A stretch of 36,381 bases of DNA, taken from assembly GCF_016863475.1 (NCBI RefSeq), contig NZ_BOOY01000046.1, positions 1 to 36,381 on the forward strand, read 5' to 3'. Shown one piece after another: positions 22,805 to 30,059 of this stretch. The notes beneath the pieces were generated by a model. The model was not told where the DNA came from and ran no database searches. It worked only from the letters and a program-made list of their open reading frames with translations. The translations under genes were made by a program, and so were the position numbers. How positions within the stretch are numbered: the stretch's first letter is position 1; the number at the start of each line of letters is the position of its first letter. This DNA is from Spirilliplanes yamanashiensis. Lineage in GTDB: Bacteria; Actinomycetota; Actinomycetes; Mycobacteriales; Micromonosporaceae.

Positions 22805-23745
22805 CACGACACCCCCGTCCCCACCACGGGCGCCTCGTCCGGCGTCCCCTCGGCCCCGATCAGCTCGAGGTAGACGTCCTCGAGGGACGGCCGGGTGACC
22901 CGCAGGTCCGCGAGCACGATCCGCCGCTCCAGCGCCCAGCCGGTGAGCCGGTGCAGCGCCGCCGTCGGCTCCCGGGTACGCACCTGCCAGCCGGCCCCCT
23001 GTGCCACCAGCGGGCCGCCGAGGTCGGGCAGCCCGGCCACGGCCACGCCGTCCGGCAGGCGGAACGCCACCTCGGAGCTGGCCCGTGCCTGACCGCCGAT
23101 GCCGTCGGGAGCGCCGCAGGCGATCAGCCGGCCCGCGACGACGACGCCGACGCGATCGGCGAGGTGCTCGGCCTCGTCCATGTAGTGGGTCGTCAGCAGC
23201 ACCGTCTTGCCGAGGTCGCGCAGCGTCTCCACCAGGTCCCACGCCCGGCGCCGGGCGGACGGATCGAACCCGGTCGTCGGTTCGTCGAGGAACAGCAATT
23301 CCGGGTCGCCCACCAGCCCGAGCGCGAGGTCCAGCCGGCGTCGCTGCCCGCCGGACAGCGTCTGCACCCTCGCGTCGCGCTTGCCGCCCAGCCCCACCAG
23401 GTCGATCACGTCGTCGACGACCAGCCGGCGCGGATACCCGCCCCGATAGAACCGCACCAGCTCGCGAACGGTGAACGCCTCGTCGAAGCCGGCCTCCTGC
23501 AACACGATCCCGATGCGCTCCCGGTACTCCCGGCCGCCCGTCGCCGGGTCGTACCCCAGCACCCGCACGTGGCCGGAGGTCCGGCGGCGGTGCCCCTCGA
23601 GGATCTCCACGGCGGTGGTCTTGCCGGCGCCGTTCGGGCCCAGCAGGGCGAACACCTCGCCGGCCGCGACGGAGAACGACAACCCGTCCAGCGCCCGCAC
23701 CGGCCCGTAGTGCTTCCGCAGCTCCTCCACGGCGATGGCCACCAC
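22804..23745 (-). CDS. ABC transporter ATPase (DrrA-like)
   Basis: The 313-residue cytoplasmic ATPase has Walker A GPNGAGKTT (36-44), Q-loop QEAGFDE, signature LSGGQRRRLDLA, Walker B LLFLDEPTTGFDP and the switch His in TTHYMDEAEHLADR. The C-terminal 90 residues, ending in a SLEDVYLEL segment, are the regulatory tail typical of DrrA/NodI-type drug and lipid exporters. The open frame reaches 23811. I place the start at GTG 23745 because GGAGG lies 8 bases upstream and the predicted transcription start is 23761. First gene of a four-gene operon (ATPase, double permease, hydrolase, beta-CASP protein). Confidence 0.92.
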   Translation of the reverse strand: MVAIAVEELRKHYGPVRALDGLSFSVAAGEVFALLGPNGAGKTTAVEILEGHRRRTSGHVRVLGYDPATGGREYRERIGIVLQEAGFDEAFTVRELVRFYRGGYPRRLVVDDVIDLVGLGGKRDARVQTLSGGQRRRLDLALGLVGDPELLFLDEPTTGFDPSARRRAWDLVETLRDLGKTVLLTTHYMDEAEHLADRVGVVVAGRLIACGAPDGIGGQARASSEVAFRLPDGVAVAGLPDLGGPLVAQGAGWQVRTREPTAALHRLTGWALERRIVLADLRVTRPSLEDVYLELIGAEGTPDEAPVVGTGVS

Positions 23746-23760
23746 GTCGATCACCTCCGG

Positions 23761-23811
23761 ACCCCCGACGCTACGTCCGGGCGCGCGGCCGCCGACAGGG
23801 CCGAACGGCAC
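23761..23811 (-). promoter_or_regulatory. DosR-like box and predicted promoter of the leftward ABC operon
   Basis: The one-mismatch box GGGCCGAACGGCAC (23798-23811) and the minus-strand hexamer TAGCGT (23773-23768) predict transcription from 23761, with the box at -43.5 and a 16-base leader that contains the ribosome-binding site. Confidence 0.6.
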
Positions 23812-23824
23812 GTCCCGTCCACGG

Positions 23825-23874
23825 GGGACCTGCGGCCCTGCCGCCGCCGGCGGGACCGGCGGATGGTCGGGGGT
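23825..23874 (+). promoter_or_regulatory. DosR-like box and predicted promoter of the rightward ABC operon
   Basis: The exact box GGGACCTGCGGCCC (23825-23838) and hexamer GATGGT (23862-23867) predict a start at 23874, box at -42.5, only 6 bases before the GTG at 23880. The same GATGGT occurs at the USP promoter near 26950. Confidence 0.65.
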
Positions 23875-23879
23875 GAACC

Positions 23880-24806
23880 GTGGCGGCCGCCGTCGGAGAG
23901 GTGGGGACGTTGCTGGAGTTCGCCGGTGTCAGCAAGAGCTACGGCAGTGTCCGGGCGCTGGACGGCTGCACGTTCACGGCGGCGCCGAAACGCCTGGTCG
24001 GGCTGCTCGGCCCCAACGGCGCCGGGAAGACCACCCTGATGCGGTGCCTGCTCGGCCTGGTCGAACCGGACGCGGGGACGTTGCGCTGGCGCGGCTCGCC
24101 GGTCACGGACGAGGTGCGGCGCCGCTTCGGGTACATGCCGGAGGAGCGCGGCCTGTACCCGTCGATGCCGGTCGACGAGCAGGTCCGGTACTTCGCCCGG
24201 CTGTCCGGCCTGTCCCGCTCCGCGGCGGCGCGGTCGGCGCGGGCGGTGACGGACCGGGTCGGCCTGGGGCCCGAGCTGGCGGGCCGCCGGGTCGAGCAGC
24301 TGTCGCACGGCAACCAGCAGCGCGTCCAGCTGGCCGTCGCGCTGGTGCACGAGCCGGAGGTCGTCGTCCTCGACGAGCCGTTCGCGGGGCTCGACCCGCT
24401 CGGTGTGCAGACCCTCGGCGGGGTGCTGCGCGACCTGGCCGACGAGGGCACCACGCTGCTGTTCTCCAGCCACCAGCTGGACCTGGTGCAGCACCTGTGC
24501 CAGGACGTGGTGACGATGGACCGGGGCCGCGTCGTGCTGGCCGGTCCGCTGGAGGAGCTGCAGCAGGCCACGCGCCGCCGGCACATCGACGTGACCTTCG
24601 GCCGGCGTCCCGCGCCCGGCTGGTCGACGGCGCTGCCCGGCGTGGCGGGCGGACCGGCCGCCGAACGGCGGGTCCGGCTGACCCTGGCGGCGGACGGCGA
24701 CCCGGCGACGGTCCTGCGTGCCGCGCTGGCGGCGGGACCGGTGCTGCGGTTCGCCCTCGAACCGCCGTCGCTGGAGGAGATGTTCCGGGAGGCGGTACAC
24801 CGATGA
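23880..24806 (+). CDS. ABC transporter ATPase (NatA-like)
   Basis: The 308-residue ATPase has Walker A GPNGAGKTT (44-52), a Q-loop region GYMPEERGLYP, signature LSHGNQQRVQLA (His in place of the usual first Gly), Walker B VVVLDEPFAGLDP and the switch His in SSHQL. PEERGLYP and the C-terminal SLEEMFREAV are typical of NatA/YhaQ-type ATPases that work with two-domain ABC-2 permeases. The GTG at 23880 is close to the predicted transcription start; a second GTG at 23901 (before GTLLEF) is an alternative. It overlaps the permease gene by ATGA. Together they form a second exporter, divergent from the DrrA-like one. Confidence 0.9.
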   Translation: MAAAVGEVGTLLEFAGVSKSYGSVRALDGCTFTAAPKRLVGLLGPNGAGKTTLMRCLLGLVEPDAGTLRWRGSPVTDEVRRRFGYMPEERGLYPSMPVDEQVRYFARLSGLSRSAAARSARAVTDRVGLGPELAGRRVEQLSHGNQQRVQLAVALVHEPEVVVLDEPFAGLDPLGVQTLGGVLRDLADEGTTLLFSSHQLDLVQHLCQDVVTMDRGRVVLAGPLEELQQATRRRHIDVTFGRRPAPGWSTALPGVAGGPAAERRVRLTLAADGDPATVLRAALAAGPVLRFALEPPSLEEMFREAVHR

Positions 24807-25987
24807 GGCAGCACCTGAGTCCGGTGTGGACGATCGCGCGCCGGGAACTGACCACCCGCGCCCGGAGCAAGGCGTTCCGGATCGCCAGCGCGGTGCTGCT
24901 GGCCGGGATCGTGCTGGGCATCCTGGTGCCGGCCTGGGCGATGAGCGGCACCGCGCGGTTCACCGTCGTGGTCGCCGGGGGCCCGGCCGGCCTGCCCGCC
25001 GCCGTCTCCGCCGAGGGTGCGGCCGCCGGGCTGGCGGTCACCGCCCGCCCCGCCGGTGACCGGGCGGCCGCGGTGCGGCAGGTGGAGACCGGTGCGGCCG
25101 ACGCCGCCCTGGTGGCGGCCCCGGCGCCGGGGGAGCTGGTCTGGCGGACGACCGAGGAGGCCAGGCTGGCGCCGGTGCTCACCGCGGCGCTGGACCGGCT
25201 CGCCGCGGCCCGGCACGCCGAGGAGCTCGGGCTCACACCGGCCGAGCTGGACGGCCTGCTCGCCCCCGCCGATCCGCGCGTGACGCGCCTGGACCCGCAA
25301 CCGGACCGCTCGGCACAGCTGGTCATCGCGACGGTCGGCATGATCCTGCTGTTCGTCGCCCTGAACTTCTACGGCTCGTACGTGCTGACCGGCGTGGTCG
25401 AGGAGAAGTCGAGCCGGGTGGTGGAGGTGCTGCTGGCCCGGGTGCGGCCGGCCGATCTGCTGGCCGGCAAGGTGCTCGGCATCGGCATCCTCGGCATCGG
25501 CCAGTTCGCCGTCCTCGCCGCGGTCGCCGCGGTCACCCTCCAGGTCGCCCGGCCGCCACGCCTGCCCGGCGGCACCGTGTCGCTGATCGCCGCCGTCGTG
25601 CTCTGGTTCGTGCTCGGGTACGGCTTCTACAGCGTCCTGTACGGCGCGCTGGGGGCGCTCGCCTCGCGGGCCGAGGACGCGCAGGTCGCCGCGGCCCCGC
25701 TGACCGGCTTCCTGATGCTGGCCTACTTCGGCGCGTTCACCGCCGTGGCCGACCCGGCACGGTGGTGGATCACCGCGGCGTCGATGTTCCCGCCGACGGC
25801 CCCGATCTACATGCCGCTGCGCTCCGCCCTCACCGACGTCCCGGCCTGGCAGACCGGCGCCGCGGTGCTGCTCATGATCGTCGCGATCGGCGTCCTGGTC
25901 CGCGTGGGCGGGCGGCTCTACCGGGGCGCGGTACTGCACACCGGCGGCCGGCTCCGCATCCGGCAGGCGTGGCGAGGCGCGGTTTAG
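24803..25987 (+). CDS. ABC-2 permease (NatB-like, large extracytoplasmic loop)
   Basis: The 394-residue permease has a basic N-terminal stretch RRELTTRARSKAFR and helix 1 at about 30-50. A long extracytoplasmic region (about 55-170) follows, and then five or six helices from about 172 onward. The motif GVVEEKSSRVVEVLLARVRPADLLAGK is diagnostic of the NatB/YhaP/LinH-like ABC-2 branch, whose Bacillus NatAB exports Na+. Other members export peptides or lipids, so ion export is only one possibility. It is translationally coupled to the preceding ATPase and ends at a hairpin. Confidence 0.9.
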   Translation: MRQHLSPVWTIARRELTTRARSKAFRIASAVLLAGIVLGILVPAWAMSGTARFTVVVAGGPAGLPAAVSAEGAAAGLAVTARPAGDRAAAVRQVETGAADAALVAAPAPGELVWRTTEEARLAPVLTAALDRLAAARHAEELGLTPAELDGLLAPADPRVTRLDPQPDRSAQLVIATVGMILLFVALNFYGSYVLTGVVEEKSSRVVEVLLARVRPADLLAGKVLGIGILGIGQFAVLAAVAAVTLQVARPPRLPGGTVSLIAAVVLWFVLGYGFYSVLYGALGALASRAEDAQVAAAPLTGFLMLAYFGAFTAVADPARWWITAASMFPPTAPIYMPLRSALTDVPAWQTGAAVLLMIVAIGVLVRVGGRLYRGAVLHTGGRLRIRQAWRGAV

Positions 25988-25991
25988 CGCG

Positions 25992-26009
25992 GGGCCCCTC
26001 GCGGGGCCC
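25992..26009. terminator. hairpin between convergent operons
   Basis: GGGCCCC TCGC GGGGCCC is a perfect 7-bp stem 5 bases after the permease stop and 15 bases from the end of the convergent USP gene. It could serve both directions. Confidence 0.6.
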
Positions 26010-26023
26010 TCGCGGCGCCCTCG

Positions 26024-26890
26024 TCAGGACGGGCTCGTCGCGCGGACCACCGCCACGGGGCAGGTGGCGTGCCGCAGCAGGTGCTGGCTGACCGAGCCGA
26101 GCAGCGCCCCGCGCAGGGCTCCCCGGCCGCGCGATCCGACGACGAGCAGCTGGGCCCGCTCACCGGCCGCCGTCAGCGCCTGGGCGGGATGCCCGGCCAC
26201 CAGCTCGCTGGTCGTGGTCACGCCCGGGACCTTCTGCCGCCACCGCGCGGTCACCTCGTCGAGGGCGGCGCGCTCCGCCGTGGCGAGGTGTTCGGCGATC
26301 ACGGGGCCCCGCTCCAGCGGAGGCGCCGGCGGCTTCCAGGCCCGCACGACGTGCACGGCGGTGCCCCGCGCGGCCGCCTGCCGGTACGCGAACTCCAGGG
26401 CGAGCCGGGCGCAGTCGGAGTCGTCGACGCCGACCACGACCGGTCCCGCCGGCGGGGTCCCGTCGCGGACCACCACCACCGGGCAGTGGGCGTGCGCGCT
26501 GACGGCGACGCTGACGGAGCCGATGCCGGCGACGGCGTTGTGGCCGCGGCTGCCCAGGACGACCATGGCGGCGCCCTCCGACCGGTCGCGCAGCGTGGCG
26601 GCGGCCGGCGCGTTCTCGGTGAACGTCCGGACCTCGACCTGCGGGCTGGTCCGGGCGGCCTGGGCGACGACCTCGTCCATCAGCCCCTTCAGGTGACGGG
26701 CCGCCTCGCCCTCGGGCCAGACGGGTGGCGCCCCGATCGTGCGGGTCGCCGGGGCGTACGACGGCCATTCGAGCGCGTGGACGAACTCCACCGGCGCACC
26801 GGTGCGGCCGGCCTGGTCGAGGGCCCACGCCGCGGCGGCGCGGGACTCGGCGGAACCGTCGTAGCCGACGATGATCGTCGAGGCGGACAT
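26024..26890 (-). CDS. tandem universal stress protein
   Basis: A 288-residue protein with two USP domains (about 3-142 and 150-285). The first begins TIIVGYDGS and the second VVVGVDDSD. The second domain has a canonical ATP motif, GSRG-9x-GS (in VVGSRGRGALRGALLGSVS), so it should bind ATP. In the first domain the spacing is two residues shorter (GSRG-7x-GS), so binding there is uncertain. The ATG at 26890 has GAAGGAGA 7 bases upstream. It shares a 218-base, four-box control region with the divergent SRPBCC gene. Close in layout to mycobacterial DosR-regulon USPs such as Rv2623, which binds ATP and slows growth; orthology is not established. Confidence 0.93.
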   Translation of the reverse strand: MSASTIIVGYDGSAESRAAAAWALDQAGRTGAPVEFVHALEWPSYAPATRTIGAPPVWPEGEAARHLKGLMDEVVAQAARTSPQVEVRTFTENAPAAATLRDRSEGAAMVVLGSRGHNAVAGIGSVSVAVSAHAHCPVVVVRDGTPPAGPVVVGVDDSDCARLALEFAYRQAAARGTAVHVVRAWKPPAPPLERGPVIAEHLATAERAALDEVTARWRQKVPGVTTTSELVAGHPAQALTAAGERAQLLVVGSRGRGALRGALLGSVSQHLLRHATCPVAVVRATSPS

Positions 26891-26939
26891 CGTGGTCTCC
26901 TTCTGTGCGCGGGCGGCTCTGCCGGGGGCGCGGCCGGGT

Positions 26940-27048
26940 AAGGCCCACCATCGCGCCGCGGCGGGACGACCGGCAGGGCCGGCGGACCGTACTGCCCGGG
27001 ACCAACGGCACCCGGGACCTCCGGCCCGGGCGGGCGGTCGTCCGGCCC
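26940..27048. promoter_or_regulatory. four-box DosR-like array between divergent USP and SRPBCC genes
   Basis: Boxes lie at 26976-26989 (one mismatch), 26998-27011 (one mismatch), 27014-27027 (exact, GGGACCTCCGGCCC) and 27035-27048 (one mismatch). Leftward, GATGGT (26952-26947) predicts a start at 26940, with boxes at -42.5 and -64.5. Rightward, CAGGAT (27073-27078) predicts a start at 27085, with boxes at -43.5 and -64.5. Each gene thus has its own proximal and distal box. Confidence 0.65.
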
Positions 27049-27108
27049 TGCTGCCCGCGGCGCCGTCGGCCGCAGGATGGGATGAGAACCGACCGTCTGG
27101 AGGCCGTC

Positions 27109-27783
27109 ATGAGCAAGCCGATGCGGATCGCCGCCGGCACGGCGCTGGTCGCCGCGGCCGCTGCCGCCGCGTACCCGGTGCCGATCCGCCGCTGGTGGCT
27201 CTACTGGGGCGCCACCGCCGAGGACAGGGTGCGCGCGATGCCGGGCGACGAACTGCTGCCCGAGCCCGACATGGAGACGACCCGCGCGGTGACCGTCGCC
27301 GCGCCGCCCGGCGCGGTGTGGCCGTGGCTGGTGCAGATGGGCAGCGGCCGCGGCGGCGCGTACACCTACGACTGGATCGAGAACCTGCTCGGTCTCGACA
27401 TGCACAGCACCGACGAGATCCTGCCGCAGTTCCAGAATCTCGCGGTCGGCGACGGGCTGCCGGTCGGCGCCGACGGCCCGGTGCTGACCTGTGCGGTGCT
27501 CGAGCCCGGCCGTGCGCTGGCGTTCCACTCGGACGACGGCCGGTGGCTGTGGAGCTTCCTCCTGCTGCCCGTCGCCGACGGCACCCGGCTGATCAGCCGC
27601 AACCGGATCACGACCGACCGGCCGACGCTGCTGCGCCGGTTCGTGAACCGGGCGGTCATGGAGCCCGGCAGCCTGATCATGGAGCGCAAGATGCTGCTCG
27701 GCATCAAGCGGCGCGCGGAGAGCCTGGCCGCGACACCGGACGCGGTGGGGGACCGGGAGCCGCAGCCGGCGGGCAGCCCGTGA
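27109..27783 (+). CDS. SRPBCC-family protein with an N-terminal membrane segment
   Basis: The 224-residue protein has a hydrophobic Ala-rich helix (about 6-22) and the pattern [37 protein letters not shown], characteristic of a START/SRPBCC-type ligand-binding branch common in actinobacteria. The rest contains the usual strands, including [10 protein letters not shown]-like LISRNRITT and a C-terminal amphipathic helix ([13 protein letters not shown]). These folds bind hydrophobic ligands; no catalytic residues can be named. TGGAGG at 27098-27103 favours ATG 27109 over 27082. It diverges from the USP gene and shares its boxes. Confidence 0.82.
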   Translation: MSKPMRIAAGTALVAAAAAAAYPVPIRRWWLYWGATAEDRVRAMPGDELLPEPDMETTRAVTVAAPPGAVWPWLVQMGSGRGGAYTYDWIENLLGLDMHSTDEILPQFQNLAVGDGLPVGADGPVLTCAVLEPGRALAFHSDDGRWLWSFLLLPVADGTRLISRNRITTDRPTLLRRFVNRAVMEPGSLIMERKMLLGIKRRAESLAATPDAVGDREPQPAGSP

Positions 27784-27847
27784 GTGCCGCCGGGACGGCG
27801 GCCGCCTCGACTTGCGGCGGGCGGGCGATGCGGGGATAACCACGGGT

Positions 27848-29272
27848 GTGAGCCTTCTTCGCACCGTCCCGGCCGAGCGCCGGCCGATCGCCGCGCTCGA
27901 GTCGGTCGTGGGGCCGGAGCGGTACACGCGCCTGCTCGCCGCGGCCCACGCGCTGCGCCCCCGCCTGGCGGGCCGGACCATCTGGAACGTCAACTCGACG
28001 GCGGTGGGCGGTGGCGTCGCGGAGATGCTGCAGACCCTCGTCGGGTACGGCCAGGACCTCGGCATCGTGATCCGCTGGGTCGTGATCTCCGGCGACCCGG
28101 CCTTCTTCGCCCTCACCAAGGGCCTGCACAACGCCCTGCACGGATTCGCCGGGTCCGGCCCGCCGGCCGGGCCCGCCGAAGCCGCCCACTACGAACAGGT
28201 CCTGGCGGACAACGCCGCCGAGCTGGTCGACCTGGTTCGGCCCGGCGACATGGTCCTGCTGCACGACCCGCAGACGGCGGGACTGGCCCCGTGGCTGCGC
28301 CGCGCCGGGGCGCACGTGGTGTGGCGGTGCCACATCGGCGCCGACGAGCACTCCGCCGTGACGCTGGCCGGCTGGGAGTTCCTGCGCCCGTACCTGACCG
28401 GCCTGGAGGGCTACGTGTTCTCCCGGCGCCGCTACGTGCCGCCCTGGTTGCCGGCCGCCGCGGTGGAGGTCATCCCGCCGTCGATCGACCCGTTCTCCGC
28501 GAAGAACGAGGACATGTCCGACGGCACCGTCCAGGCGGTGCTGCGCCGGATCGGCTTCCTCGACGGCGCGGTGGCCCCGCCGCCGTTCGTGCGCCGCGAC
28601 GGGCACCGGGGCGAGGTCGTGCGGCGGGCGGCCGTCGTCGCCGACCGGCTGCCGGGCCCGGACGAGCCGATGCTCCTGCAGGTGTCGCGCTGGGACCGTC
28701 TCAAGGACATGGGCGGCGTCCTGCACGGCTTCGCCGCGCACGTCGCGCCGGAGGCCGACGGGTACCTGGCCCTGGTGGGCCCGTCCGTCGCCACCGTGGC
28801 CGACGACCCGGAGGGCGCCGCGGTGTACGCGGAGTGCGTCCGGCAGTGGCAGGACCTCCCGGCCGCCGTCCGGGCCCGCGTCATGCTCGTCACGCTTCCC
28901 CTCGACGACGTCGACGAGAACGCCGCGATGGTCAACGCCCTGCAGCGGCACGCCGCCGTCGTCGCGCAGAAGAGCCTCGCCGAGGGCTTCGGGCTGACGG
29001 TGGCCGAGGCGATGTGGAAGGGCCGGCCGGTGGTGGGTTCGGCGGTGGGCGGCATCCCGGACCAGATCGCCGCCGGCACGGGGGTCCTCGTCGGTGACCC
29101 GGCCGACCTGGCGGCGTTCGGCGCGGCCGTGCGCGACCTGCTCCGCGATCCCGCGGCCCGGGAGGCGATGGGCGCCGCCGCGCACGAGCACATCCGCGCC
29201 GAGTTCGTCGGCGACCAGCACCTGATGCGGTACGCCCGGCTCTTCACCCGGGTCGGCGGCTGGTCCGGCTGA
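27848..29272 (+). CDS. TreT-like GT4 trehalose synthase (glycosyltransferase)
   Basis: A 474-residue GT-B fold retaining glycosyltransferase. The N-terminal domain has TIWNVNSTAVGGGVAEML (about 43-60) and LLHDPQTAGLAPWLRRAG. The C-terminal donor domain has LLQVSRWDRLKDMGGV and the GT4 nucleotide-sugar motif EGFGLTVAEAM (379-389). The N-terminal signature and the WRCHIGAD and IPPSIDPFSAKN segments are those of archaeal/bacterial trehalose glycosyltransferring synthase (TreT), which makes trehalose from NDP-glucose and glucose. Trehalose would protect a dormant or dry cell. The start is taken as GTG 27848; no good ribosome-binding site is present. It follows the SRPBCC gene by 64 bases with no box of its own, so it may be co-transcribed. 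Confidence 0.85.
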   Translation: MSLLRTVPAERRPIAALESVVGPERYTRLLAAAHALRPRLAGRTIWNVNSTAVGGGVAEMLQTLVGYGQDLGIVIRWVVISGDPAFFALTKGLHNALHGFAGSGPPAGPAEAAHYEQVLADNAAELVDLVRPGDMVLLHDPQTAGLAPWLRRAGAHVVWRCHIGADEHSAVTLAGWEFLRPYLTGLEGYVFSRRRYVPPWLPAAAVEVIPPSIDPFSAKNEDMSDGTVQAVLRRIGFLDGAVAPPPFVRRDGHRGEVVRRAAVVADRLPGPDEPMLLQVSRWDRLKDMGGVLHGFAAHVAPEADGYLALVGPSVATVADDPEGAAVYAECVRQWQDLPAAVRARVMLVTLPLDDVDENAAMVNALQRHAAVVAQKSLAEGFGLTVAEAMWKGRPVVGSAVGGIPDQIAAGTGVLVGDPADLAAFGAAVRDLLRDPAAREAMGAAAHEHIRAEFVGDQHLMRYARLFTRVGGWSG

Positions 29273-29286
29273 GCGCCGGGCGCACG

Positions 29287-29484
29287 TCACCGCATCGTCG
29301 GGCGGGTCCGCTCGCTCTGCCCGCAGCGCCGGCACGTGTGCACCTGGGGCGAGTCGAACGCGGTGGTGGCGTAGAGCCAGGGACCCCAGTCGTGGTCCGA
29401 CCGGGACTCCGTCGCTCCGCACCGCCGGCACCGGCGGGTCTCGTCGCACCGGTCCACTCGCCGGAGTGCCGCCCCACCGCGCAC
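29287..29484 (-). CDS. zinc-ribbon miniprotein
   Basis: A 65-residue protein with two knuckles of identical sequence, CRRCG, at 19-23 and 51-55 (Cys19/22 and Cys51/54), plus an extra Cys13. Four cysteines in two CxxC pairs around HDWGPWLYATTAF form a rubredoxin- or zinc-ribbon-like site. Frame, spacing and the symmetric knuckles make coding likely despite the small size. I take GTG 29484, preceded by GAGG, as the start. The frame stays open upstream to 29847 across the neighbouring gene, but that part is the shadow of the gene at 29535-29972. It may bind nucleic acid or a protein partner, or act as a redox centre; function unknown. It lies 50 bases downstream of the 29972 gene and is probably in its transcript. 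Confidence 0.65.
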   Translation of the reverse strand: MRGGAALRRVDRCDETRRCRRCGATESRSDHDWGPWLYATTAFDSPQVHTCRRCGQSERTRPTMR

Positions 29485-29534
29485 CGCATCCTCGCCATGA
29501 TCGTCATCTCGACGCGCCTCCTCCCGTGCGGCCC

Positions 29535-29972
29535 TCAGCGGTGGGCCGCGACGACCGGACGGTGCGCCCGGGACAGCCGTGCGCCCAGGACCATGACGAC
29601 CAGGCCGACGACCAGGAGGACGGCCTGCAGGATCATCTGCGGGCCGATGACGGCGACCTGGCCGGCCACCCACGCCGTCAGCACCGCGCCCGCTCCCACG
29701 GACGCCCGGGGACCCCAGGGCCGCGCCAGCCACAGCCCGGCGGCCGCTGCGCCCATCGGCAGGGCCACGGCGAGCAGCAGGGCCACGCCCGGGAGGACCC
29801 AGCTGTGCAGGGGCAGTGGTCGCAGGTCCGCGACGGGCAGGTGCCACGCGTCGGCGATGAGCATGACTCCGCCGTACACGGCGGAGAGGCCGACGACGGC
29901 TTCCAGCGCTGCCAGCGCCGTGCCGAGTGCGGTGCGGCGGGTGCCCGGTACCCCGGGGTGACGAATGGCCAT
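29535..29972 (-). CDS. four-helix membrane protein, unknown function
   Basis: A 145-residue protein with four predicted helices at about 15-42, 56-84 (containing WVLPGVALLLAVALP), 92-104 and 107-130. The loop after helix 1 reads ADAWHLPVADLRPLPLHSW. GGGAGGAG lies 5 bases before the ATG at 29972. The predicted transcription start (29985) leaves a 13-base leader. I recognise no family; small membrane proteins with a YGGVMLIxDAWHLP-type first loop recur in actinobacteria beside stress genes. Probably co-transcribed with the zinc-ribbon miniprotein. Confidence 0.78.
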   Translation of the reverse strand: MAIRHPGVPGTRRTALGTALAALEAVVGLSAVYGGVMLIADAWHLPVADLRPLPLHSWVLPGVALLLAVALPMGAAAAGLWLARPWGPRASVGAGAVLTAWVAGQVAVIGPQMILQAVLLVVGLVVMVLGARLSRAHRPVVAAHR

Positions 29973-29984
29973 GACTCCTCCCTC

Positions 29985-30057
29985 CGTCCCCAGTCTTCGC
30001 CGCCGCGGGTGCGGGCCGTCAGGGGCGGACGGCCGGACCGCTGGGGCCCGGGGTCCC
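29985..30057 (-). promoter_or_regulatory. tandem DosR-like boxes and predicted promoter of the 29972 gene
   Basis: Boxes at 30022-30035 (one mismatch, GGGGCGGACGGCCG) and 30044-30057 (exact, GGGCCCGGGGTCCC) are 22 bp apart. The minus-strand hexamer AAGACT (29997-29992) gives a start at 29985, with boxes at -43.5 and -65.5. The distal box ends 3 bases from the stop of the upstream gene. Confidence 0.6.
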
Positions 30058-30059
30058 GG

